Shown here piece after piece: positions 6,525 through 13,226 of a DNA stretch of 14,892 bases. The notes beneath the pieces were generated by a model. It had not been told where the DNA came from. It saw only the letters and a program-made list of their open reading frames with translations, and did not search any database. A program made the translations under genes and the position numbers. The stretch spans positions 1 to 14,892 of the forward strand of contig JAWWBN010000075.1 of the NCBI GenBank assembly GCA_033720955.1, read 5' to 3'. The first letter of the stretch is position 1. Each line of letters opens with the position of its first letter. Origin of the DNA: JAWWBN01 sp033720955 (lineage in GTDB: Bacteria; Acidobacteriota; Thermoanaerobaculia; Multivoradales; JAHEKO01).

Positions 6525-7678
6525 GGCGGCTGCTGCCCCTGCTGGCGGCGGTCTCTCTGCTGGGCGCCACGGACCCGCCCTTCGGCGTGTGGATCGACCG
6601 CCCGCTGAACGGCGCCGCGGCCTTCGGCCCCACCGAGATCGTCCTCGCGGTCGAGTCGTCGGAGAGCACGGCGGTGGAGGTGTTCGTGGACGGCCGCTCC
6701 GTCGGGACGCTGTACAAGCCGCCCTATCGGCTCAAGGTGGACCTGGGCTACGAGAACCTCGCCCACGAGATCCGGGCCGAGGCGCGGAGCCGCTCCGGCC
6801 GCACCGCCTCGGCGGTGGTGACCACCGCGCCGATCCAGATCGACGAGGAGATCGAGCTGCCGCTGCAGCAGCTCTACGTGACCGTCAGCTCGGGCGGCCG
6901 CAGTGTGCAAGGCCTCACCCGCGGCGACTTCCGGGTCTTCGATAGCGGCGACCTGCAGGAGATCGTGACCTTCGAAGGGGGCGACGCCCCCCTCACCGCC
7001 GTGCTCCTGCTCGACTGCAGCCTCAGCATGGCCGGCGCTCGACTGCAGGCGGCCCTCCGCGGCGCCGACCTCTTCCTGGAGCACATGGCGCCGCTGGACG
7101 AAGCGGCGGTCCTCCTCTTCTCCGACCGTCTGCTCCTCCAGACCCCCTTCACCACGCAGCCGGCCCAGTTGAGCCCGTCGCTCCGCGAGGTCGAGCCGGT
7201 GGGTGGGACGGCGCTGAACGACCACCTCTTCCTGGCCCTCAAGCGGCTCGACGCCCGACAGGGGCGGCGGGTGGTGGTGGCCTTCACCGACGGCAGCGAC
7301 GTCCACAGCGTGCTGCGCATGTGGGACGTGATGAGGAAGGCCCAGATCAGCCAGGCCATGGTCTACTGGATCTACCTCCAGGACAGCGGCGACGGCCAGC
7401 CCAGGTACACCACCGCCTGGCGCGACGTCCCCACCAACCGCCAGGAGTACGAGCTGCTGCACCGCCTGATCGAGGAGACCGGGGGGCGGATCCGCCCGGT
7501 CGCCGCCCTCGACGACCTGGACGACGCCTTCATCGAGATCCTCTCCGAGCTGCGCGACCAGTACGTGCTGGGGTACTACCCGACCTCCGACCGCGACGAC
7601 GGGAGCTGGCACGAGGTCAGGGTGAGGGTCAGCGGCGGCGGCGCCGTCCGCACCCGGGAGGGGTATCTCGACTACTGA
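6521..7678 (+). CDS. VWFA-related protein of the acidobacterial type
   Basis: The 385-residue product starts at a GTG overlapping the preceding stop as GTGA. A short hydrophobic N-terminus looks like a signal peptide. Residues about 25-110 form an Ig-like beta domain (WIDRPLNGAAAF, VFVDGRSVGTLYKPPY). It is followed by a segment with VQGLTRGDFRVFDSG and then a von Willebrand factor A domain. The metal-ion-dependent adhesion site looks intact: DCSLS at 165-169, T230, and D257 in FTDGSD. The C-terminus ends in LRDQYVLGYYP and a beta segment. This order fits the VWFA-related family described mainly in Acidobacteria (TIGR03436). Such proteins are thought to bind partners outside the cytoplasm, but their specific function is not established. 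It converges on the DUF885 gene with an 18-base gap. Confidence 0.92.
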   Translation: MRRLLPLLAAVSLLGATDPPFGVWIDRPLNGAAAFGPTEIVLAVESSESTAVEVFVDGRSVGTLYKPPYRLKVDLGYENLAHEIRAEARSRSGRTASAVVTTAPIQIDEEIELPLQQLYVTVSSGGRSVQGLTRGDFRVFDSGDLQEIVTFEGGDAPLTAVLLLDCSLSMAGARLQAALRGADLFLEHMAPLDEAAVLLFSDRLLLQTPFTTQPAQLSPSLREVEPVGGTALNDHLFLALKRLDARQGRRVVVAFTDGSDVHSVLRMWDVMRKAQISQAMVYWIYLQDSGDGQPRYTTAWRDVPTNRQEYELLHRLIEETGGRIRPVAALDDLDDAFIEILSELRDQYVLGYYPTSDRDDGSWHEVRVRVSGGGAVRTREGYLDY

Positions 7679-7696
7679 GGTGGCCGCCCGGTGGGC

Positions 7697-9472
7697 TCAC
7701 TCCGCCGCGCCGGCCGCCGTCGTCTCGACGTAGCGCGCGACCTGCTCGGCGAGGACGGGCAGCGGCACCGAGCCCTGAAGCAGGACGGCGTCGTGGAACT
7801 CGCGCACGTCGAAGCGCGGTCCGAGCCGCTCCTCGGCCTCCCGCCGCAGCCTGCGGATCTCCAGCTCGCCGATCTTGTAGGCCAGGGCCTGCCCCGGCCA
7901 CGAGATGTAGCGGTCGGTCTCGGTGGTGACCTCGTGCAGCGAGAGGGCGGTGTTGCCGGCCAGGAAGTCCATCGCCCGCTGCCGGCTCCAGCCGAACTGG
8001 TGCAGTCCCGTGTCCACGACGAGACGGCAGGCGCGCCACATCTCGTAGGTCAGGCGGCCGAAGTCGCTGTAGGGGTCGGTGTAGAAGCCCGCCTCGAGGC
8101 CGAGCCACTCCGCGTAGAGGCCCCAGCCCTCGCCGAAGGCCGAGATGTAGCTGTGACGGCGGAACTCCGGCAGATCGTCGAGCTCGCGCGAGAGGGCGAT
8201 CTGCAGGTGGTGACCGGGGACCGCCTCGTGCAGCGACAGCGCCTCCAGGGTATAGAGGGGGCGGCTGTCCAGCTTGTAGGTGTTGACCCAGTAGGTGCCG
8301 GCCTTGCGGCTGTCGAGCGGGGCGCCGACGTAGCGGCCGCCGGTGTACTTGGGGGCGATCTCGTCGGGCACCGGCTCCACGCCGTAGGGCTGTCGGGGCA
8401 GGGTGCGGAAGAGGGAGGGCAGCTTGCCGTCCATCCGCTTGGCGATGGTGGAGGCCTGCATCAGCAGCTCTTCCGGCGTCTTGGCGTAGAAGCGCGGATC
8501 GGTGCGCAGAAACTCCAGGAAGGCGGCGAAGTCGCCCTCGAAGCCGACCTCCCGCACGATGCCCTCCATCTCGCCGCGGATCCGCGCGACCTCCTCGAGT
8601 CCGATGCGGTGGATCTCCTCGGCGGTCAGATCCAGGGTGGTGAAGTACCGGATCCTGTGGGCGTAGTAGGCCTCGCCGTCGGGCAGCTCGGAGGCGCCCA
8701 GCGTCTCGCGGGCGCCGGGGAGGTACTCCTCCAGCATGAAGTCGAGAAAGGCGCGGTAGGCGGGGACCACCACCTCCCGGATGGCGCGCTCGCCGGCGGC
8801 CGACAGGCGGTCCCGGTCGCTCTCCGGGACTGCGGCGGGGAAGCGCTCGAAGGGACGCCAGAAGACGCTGGCCCGGGGGTCGTCCACGACGTGGGCCCGA
8901 ATCGTGTGGTCGACCCCTTCGAGGGCCACCCGCGGCAGGGTCATGCCGCGCTCCAGCCCGGCGCGCATGTTGTCGATCTGCTGAGAGGCGTAGACCGGGA
9001 AGGCCTCCAGCCGGGCGAGGTAGCCGTCGTAGTCGGCGACGCTCTCGAGCCGGGTCTCGGCGGGGAGCCGCGCGAAGCCGCTGTGCCAGCCGGAGTCGGC
9101 GTTCAGGGGGATCTGGTAGGCGCCGAAGCGGAAGTCGGCCAGCCGGCTCTCGAGCTGCCGGCGGAAGATGGCGGCGTTGACCCGGTCGGAGGGCGACAGC
9201 TCGGCGGCGGCGAGGGCGTCGAGCTCCGCCAGGAAGACCCGGGTCGCCTCGGCCCGCCGTCTCTGATCCTCGGCCGCCACCGACGGCAGCCGGTCGTCCC
9301 ATTCGTGCCGACCCACTCCGCTGGCCAGCAGCGGGTTCTCCGCCAGCCGCCACTCCCATTCGCGGTCGAAGAGGTCGTGCAGCCGCTCGCTCGGCCCGGG
9401 TCCCGCGGTGGCCCCGGCCCAGGCGGCGACCGCGATCGGCAGGGCGACGAGGCAGGCCGCCGCGCGTCTCAT
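7697..9472 (-). CDS. DUF885 family metallopeptidase-like protein
   Basis: This 591-residue protein matches DUF885: DGYLARLEAFP, GMTLPRVALEGVD, the metal-binding HEAVPGHH at residues 415-422, FGEGWGLYAEW with E448 as likely further ligand, and WPGQALAYKIG near the C-terminus. The HExxxGHH variant of the zinc motif is characteristic of this family, whose members are predicted zinc peptidases; the substrate is not determined here. The N-terminus MRRAAACLVALPIAV looks like a signal peptide, so the enzyme is probably periplasmic or a released hydrolase. The start is set by an ATGA overlap with the stop of the upstream aminotransferase gene, implying translational coupling. A longer open frame continues upstream, but only as an out-of-frame shadow of the aminotransferase. 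All motif residues appear present. Confidence 0.93.
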   Translation of the reverse strand: MRRAAACLVALPIAVAAWAGATAGPGPSERLHDLFDREWEWRLAENPLLASGVGRHEWDDRLPSVAAEDQRRRAEATRVFLAELDALAAAELSPSDRVNAAIFRRQLESRLADFRFGAYQIPLNADSGWHSGFARLPAETRLESVADYDGYLARLEAFPVYASQQIDNMRAGLERGMTLPRVALEGVDHTIRAHVVDDPRASVFWRPFERFPAAVPESDRDRLSAAGERAIREVVVPAYRAFLDFMLEEYLPGARETLGASELPDGEAYYAHRIRYFTTLDLTAEEIHRIGLEEVARIRGEMEGIVREVGFEGDFAAFLEFLRTDPRFYAKTPEELLMQASTIAKRMDGKLPSLFRTLPRQPYGVEPVPDEIAPKYTGGRYVGAPLDSRKAGTYWVNTYKLDSRPLYTLEALSLHEAVPGHHLQIALSRELDDLPEFRRHSYISAFGEGWGLYAEWLGLEAGFYTDPYSDFGRLTYEMWRACRLVVDTGLHQFGWSRQRAMDFLAGNTALSLHEVTTETDRYISWPGQALAYKIGELEIRRLRREAEERLGPRFDVREFHDAVLLQGSVPLPVLAEQVARYVETTAAGAAE

Positions 9473-10911
9473 CGGCGGAACTCGTTGGCGAAGTCGAGGA
9501 AGGCGCTGACGTCGCGGAAGGTCGTCACGGGGCCGATGGACACCCGCACCGCGCCGGTGCCCTTCTCGTCGATGCAGCCGCGGAACTCTTCGTAGGTCAT
9601 GGTCCGCTCCGGCTGCCGGTCGAAGCATGCGACGATCTCGTCGCGGGAGAGGCCCAGGGCCATCTCGCCCGCGCCGGGGTTGCAGAAGCAGCCGGTGCGC
9701 AGGGAGATCTGGCGCTCCGCCGCCCGCCGCTCGACCTCCTGGTGGTCGATGAGCCGGCCCTCCTCGGTGAGGAAGTTCAGCGCCACGGCGCCGCCGCGAC
9801 GGTCGGTGCCGGCGGGGCCGTAGAGGCTCACCAGCGGCCGCCCGTTGGCGTGCCGCAGGGCGAGGAGCTGGCGCACCAGCCACCCGGTCAGACAGCGCAC
9901 CCGGGTGTGGATCGTCTCGATGCCGACCGACTCCAGGAAGTCGAGCCCCAGCTCCACCGCCGGGATGTTGGTGTAGTCCAGGGTGCCGTCCTCGAAGGCG
10001 GCGGAGCCGGCGGCGAAAGAGTGGGTGTCGGCCTGCACCGAGGCGACCTCGATGGTGCCGCCGGCGAACCACGGGCGGTGGAGCTTCCCGAGAGCCGGCC
10101 AGCGGGCGATCAGGGCGCCGACTCCGGTGGGGTAGCCGAACATCTTGTAGAACGAGAGGGCCACGTAGTCGGGGCGGTAGCGGCTCAGGTCGAGCCGGTT
10201 GGTGGGGACGAAGGCGGCGGCGTCCAGCAGGACGTCCCAGCCGTGCTTCTGGGCCCGCTCGATCCACTCGAGCGGGTGCTGGACGCCGGAGAAGTTGGAC
10301 TGGGCCGGGTACGCGAACAGGTTGTTGGATCCCTTGCAGGCGGTGGCCAGGTGCTCGTCCATGTGGGCGTCGTCCACCCGCATCTCCGGCGGGATGACCG
10401 GGACGTAGGTCGTCTCGGCGCCGTGGGCGCGGTCGAACTCCCGCAGTCCGTTGACCGAGTTGTGGTTGTCGAAGGTGAGCAGGAAGCGGTCGCCCGGCCG
10501 GAAGGGGTACGACTCGCCGACCAGCTTGAGGGCGTTGCTGGCGTTGGCGGTGAAGATGACGGCGTACTCGTCGGGGGAGGCGTTGAAGTAGTCGAGCACC
10601 CGCCGCCGGCAGCGCTCGATCAGCTCGGTGGTGGCGAGCGAGGTGGGATTGGCGGAGTGGGGGTTGCCGAAGACGCGGCCCACCAGCAGCTCCATGTGCC
10701 GCCGGACCTGCGACTCGGCGTAGAGACCGCCGCCGGTGTAGTCGAGATAGATCTGGCCCAGCCTCTCCAGACGGGCGAAGTCGGTGCGCCGCAGCTCGTC
10801 CAGGATCCGCGTCTGGCGGTAGTCGGGGAAGAGGCGCAGGAACTCCGCCTCGGCGACGGGCGCCGGGTGCGCGCCGCTGGGCTCCGTCTCGTGTCGGACC
10901 TGGGTGCTCAT
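9469..10911 (-). CDS. MOCOS-like class V aminotransferase / cysteine desulfurase family
   Basis: The 480-residue protein has the fold-type I PLP enzyme layout. YLDYTGGGLY opens the catalytic region, SFYKMFGYPTG carries the PLP lysine at K256, and LRTGCFCNPGAG carries cysteines C408 and C410. That Cys-containing motif and FGYPTG are characteristic of the N-terminal half of molybdenum cofactor sulfurase (MOCOS) and its relatives. Those enzymes take sulfur from cysteine to form a persulfide. The C-terminal MOSC domain of full MOCOS is absent, so this is a stand-alone desulfurase-like enzyme. Its sulfur acceptor is unknown and no molybdenum enzyme gene is nearby. The N-terminus lacks a signal peptide, so it should be cytoplasmic. 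It overlaps the secreted DUF885 gene by ATGA, an odd pairing. A different class V activity remains possible. Confidence 0.9.
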   Translation of the reverse strand: MSTQVRHETEPSGAHPAPVAEAEFLRLFPDYRQTRILDELRRTDFARLERLGQIYLDYTGGGLYAESQVRRHMELLVGRVFGNPHSANPTSLATTELIERCRRRVLDYFNASPDEYAVIFTANASNALKLVGESYPFRPGDRFLLTFDNHNSVNGLREFDRAHGAETTYVPVIPPEMRVDDAHMDEHLATACKGSNNLFAYPAQSNFSGVQHPLEWIERAQKHGWDVLLDAAAFVPTNRLDLSRYRPDYVALSFYKMFGYPTGVGALIARWPALGKLHRPWFAGGTIEVASVQADTHSFAAGSAAFEDGTLDYTNIPAVELGLDFLESVGIETIHTRVRCLTGWLVRQLLALRHANGRPLVSLYGPAGTDRRGGAVALNFLTEEGRLIDHQEVERRAAERQISLRTGCFCNPGAGEMALGLSRDEIVACFDRQPERTMTYEEFRGCIDEKGTGAVRVSIGPVTTFRDVSAFLDFANEFRR

Positions 10912-10926
10912 CTCGCGTCGCTGCGG

Positions 10927-10932
10927 ATCATA
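10927..10932 (-). promoter_or_regulatory. Possible -10 box for the aminotransferase gene
   Basis: TATGAT on the minus strand (10932-10927) ends 16 bases before the ATG at 10911. It sits in the 48-base gap after the SH3/AMIN gene. There is no clear -35 and no strong ribosome binding site before the start. Confidence 0.3.
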
Positions 10933-10959
10933 CCGTCCCGCCGCGGGCCGGGCCGGCGA

Positions 10960-12369
10960 TCACTGCACCACTTCCTCGATGATCCGCCAGCTCCCGTCCA
11001 CGCGGACTAGCCGGAGACGCTTGGCGACCGTGTCGGACAAGCTCTCGGAGCGGTAGACCTGGGTGAAGGTCGCCTCGGCGCTCTCCCCGTCCAGCAGCCG
11101 CACCGCCAGCCCCTCGAGACGCACGTCGAGGAGGCCCGGTGCGGCGAGCCGCTGGCGGCGCTGGGCCTCCCAGGCGCTGCGCGGACCGCCGTCGGCGGGG
11201 CGGAAGCCCGGAGCGTAGAAGGCCAGATAGTCGTCGGCGCGTCGCTCGGACCAGGCGGACACCCAGTCCCGCACCGTCGCCGCCACCATCTCCGACGGCG
11301 ACGGCCCCGGCGCGACCGCCGGCGGCTCGGGCTCGAGCGGCCCGGCGCGAGGTGGCTCGGGGGCGACCGGGTCCTCGGCGGGGGGCTCCCACTGGAGCGG
11401 CTCGGACGGCACCAGGAGCCCGCTCCCCTCCTGGGCCCCGTCGGGGGCGCGGGCCGCTCCGGCAGCGCGTTCGCTCAGCCGGTCGCTCTCGCCCGCGGCG
11501 ACGGCGAGCGCCCGCGCCAGGCCGTCCCGCTCCCTCACCGTCGCCCGCAGGCGGCGGGCCAGCTCGTCGCGCCGGCTCACGGCGTCCTGCAGACGCCGGC
11601 GCAGGTCGGCGGTCTCTGCCTCCGCCGCCCGAAGCCGCTCGGCCAGGTCGTCGCGCTCCCGGCGCAGGGCGGCGACCGCCTCCTCCTCGGGGGGCGCCGG
11701 CGCCGCGGGGGTCGCGGTCGGGGCGCCCTCCCCGAGAGGCTCCAGAAACCGCTCGGCCACCCAGCCCTGCTGGCCGTCGGGCAGGCGGAGCCGGAGCCAG
11801 CCCTGTCGGGAGTCCACCGCCACCACCATCGCCCCGCGGGGCAGGCAGGTGAGGATGGGGGCGTCGAGGCGCGGCTCCCTGCGCAGGTTCAGGCAGGGGT
11901 CGCCGGAGACCCGGTAGCGGTCGCTCGGCAGCGAGACCGTGCGGGCGGGGCGGAAGCGGACGACCAGGGCGGCGCCATCGGAGACGACCGAATGGGCGGT
12001 GGGGGAGCGGGGCTCGATGGTGAGCCAGGTGGCGGGAGGCGGCTCGGGCCCGGGACTGACCACCCGGACGGCGACCTCACGGATCAGCCCGTCCCGGGTC
12101 GCGAGGTCACCGACCGAGCCTCCCGGGAGGGCGTCGAGCAGCTCGAGCACGAGGTTGTCTCCGCGGCCCCGCACGGTGCGCCACTCCAGGGCGCGGTCGG
12201 CCTCGATGCGCAGCTCGGCGGCCGAGCCGTCGGAGCCGAGCACCAGCGCCTGGATCTCGGCCGTCCGAGCCGCGGCGGGCGCGGCGGCCAGGGACAGCGC
12301 GAGCGCCGTCGCCACGAGGGCGGAAGGCGGGGGTCCGGCGGGCAGCCGGGAGAGGGGTCGTCGGCTCAT
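10960..12369 (-). CDS. Secreted AMIN / SH3 / coiled-coil / NTF2-like envelope protein
   Basis: This 469-residue protein is modular. A signal peptide is likely cut after A34 (LAAAPAAA). Residues 37-142 are beta-rich and resemble the AMIN domain that localises proteins in the periplasm. Residues 151-212 form a bacterial SH3 domain with the usual CLNLRREP and QGWVAERFLEPL. Residues 229-303 are a heptad-rich Glu/Arg coiled coil, and 318-360 a proline- and acid-rich linker. Residues 360-467 resemble an NTF2-like domain (VRDWVSAWSERRADDYLAFY, WRIIEEV) of the type found at the end of Cds6-like envelope proteins. The domains point to peptidoglycan or envelope association, but no enzyme active site is visible, so it is more likely a scaffold or regulator. 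The ATG at 12369 follows GGAGAG at a short three-base spacing. Confidence 0.85.
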   Translation of the reverse strand: MSRRPLSRLPAGPPPSALVATALALSLAAAPAAARTAEIQALVLGSDGSAAELRIEADRALEWRTVRGRGDNLVLELLDALPGGSVGDLATRDGLIREVAVRVVSPGPEPPPATWLTIEPRSPTAHSVVSDGAALVVRFRPARTVSLPSDRYRVSGDPCLNLRREPRLDAPILTCLPRGAMVVAVDSRQGWLRLRLPDGQQGWVAERFLEPLGEGAPTATPAAPAPPEEEAVAALRRERDDLAERLRAAEAETADLRRRLQDAVSRRDELARRLRATVRERDGLARALAVAAGESDRLSERAAGAARAPDGAQEGSGLLVPSEPLQWEPPAEDPVAPEPPRAGPLEPEPPAVAPGPSPSEMVAATVRDWVSAWSERRADDYLAFYAPGFRPADGGPRSAWEAQRRQRLAAPGLLDVRLEGLAVRLLDGESAEATFTQVYRSESLSDTVAKRLRLVRVDGSWRIIEEVVQ

Positions 12370-12380
12370 CGGCTCTCCAT
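12366..12380 (-). other. Possible four-codon minicistron ahead of the AMIN/SH3 gene
   Basis: On the minus strand an ATG at 12380 opens a four-codon frame (M-E-S-R) whose TGA overlaps the ATG of the following gene. It could allow termination-reinitiation or be chance. It begins ten bases after a -10-like TAGAAT. Confidence 0.15.
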
Positions 12381-12389
12381 CGACAGGTG

Positions 12390-12395
12390 ATTCTA
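12390..12395 (-). promoter_or_regulatory. Possible -10 box for the AMIN/SH3 gene
   Basis: TAGAAT on the minus strand (12395-12390) overlaps the TAG stop of the methyltransferase gene. Predicted transcription would start near 12383, giving a leader of about 14 bases. It may add an internal promoter to the operon. No -35 is evident. Confidence 0.35.
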
Positions 12396-13226
12396 GGTTC
12401 TCCCGTCCCCCGGGTCGGCCCGCACCGCCAGCGCCGCCAGCAGATAGCCGTGGCGACGCAGGCGGGGCCAACGCCGGGAGAGGGTGTCGAAGAAGCCCAC
12501 CGCGACCGCGGTGAGCTTCGCCAGCGGCCGCGCCCAGGTCCAGCAGGCCAGGTCCAGCATCCGCAGCCAGCCGGGCAGAAAGAGGATCCCGTCCACCCAC
12601 TCGACGGTGAGACCGGCGCGCTCCAGCATGCGCCGCAGGACCCGCCGCGAGTAGCACTTCTCGTCGCCGTAGCCGTAGAGCCCGAGCGAGTGGAGGAGCC
12701 ACACCAGGAGCGGCCGGGCGAAGGGATCGAAGCGGTTGGGAACGCCGATCACGGCCCGCCCGCCCGGGCGGAGCACCCGGCGGATCTCGGTCAGGGCGTG
12801 CTCGGTCTCCTCGAAGTGCTCGACCGTTCCCATGGAGTAGACCGCGTCGAAGATGCCGTCGCGGTACGGCAGGGCGCGCACGTCGGCGACGACCCCGGAG
12901 AGACGCCGACCCCGCATGGCGAGCTCGCGCCGCGCGCTGCCGACGATGGGGGGCGAGATGTCGACGCCGTGGCAGGCCGCACCGCGGCCGGCGAGCCACG
13001 ACAGGATGCGGGTGTTCTTGGCCTCGTCCCAGAGGTCGGTCTTCAGCAGCCGTCGGCCGTCCAGGTCGGGCAGGGCCCGGCCGAGAAGCCACTCCTCGTC
13101 CCGCCGGTAGTGGCGGGTCGAGCGGGCTCCGTCGAGATCGGGGAAGTCCCGGCCCACCGCGGCCCAGAAGCGGCGGTAGCCGGCTCCCCTCCGTCGCGCG
13201 GCGTCGTCCTCCCGGCTGTCGCTCAC
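12393..13226 (-). CDS. SAM-dependent methyltransferase-like protein with atypical motif I
   Basis: This 277-residue protein has class I methyltransferase features. HGVDISPP at 86-93 carries the usual ribose-binding acidic residue (D89), ADVRALPYRDGIFDAVYS at 114-131 covers motifs II-III, and EIRRVLRPGGRAVIGVPN at 147-164 is the post-motif strand and loop. The glycine-rich motif I is not recognisable: in its place is LLKTDLWDEAKNT (60-72). The C-terminal third is a Trp- and Arg-rich segment, possibly membrane associated or a lid. The start is a GTG overlapping the exosortase stop as GTGA, so the two are probably translationally coupled. Methylation of a glycan or lipid linked to export is a context guess only. 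Family secure; substrate unknown. Confidence 0.88.
   Translation of the reverse strand: MSDSREDDAARRRGAGYRRFWAAVGRDFPDLDGARSTRHYRRDEEWLLGRALPDLDGRRLLKTDLWDEAKNTRILSWLAGRGAACHGVDISPPIVGSARRELAMRGRRLSGVVADVRALPYRDGIFDAVYSMGTVEHFEETEHALTEIRRVLRPGGRAVIGVPNRFDPFARPLLVWLLHSLGLYGYGDEKCYSRRVLRRMLERAGLTVEWVDGILFLPGWLRMLDLACWTWARPLAKLTAVAVGFFDTLSRRWPRLRRHGYLLAALAVRADPGDGRT

Noticed and set aside
9473..10267. Open extension upstream of the DUF885 start
   Set aside because: It is a shadow frame of the aminotransferase gene; the signal peptide and ATGA overlap place the real start at 9472.
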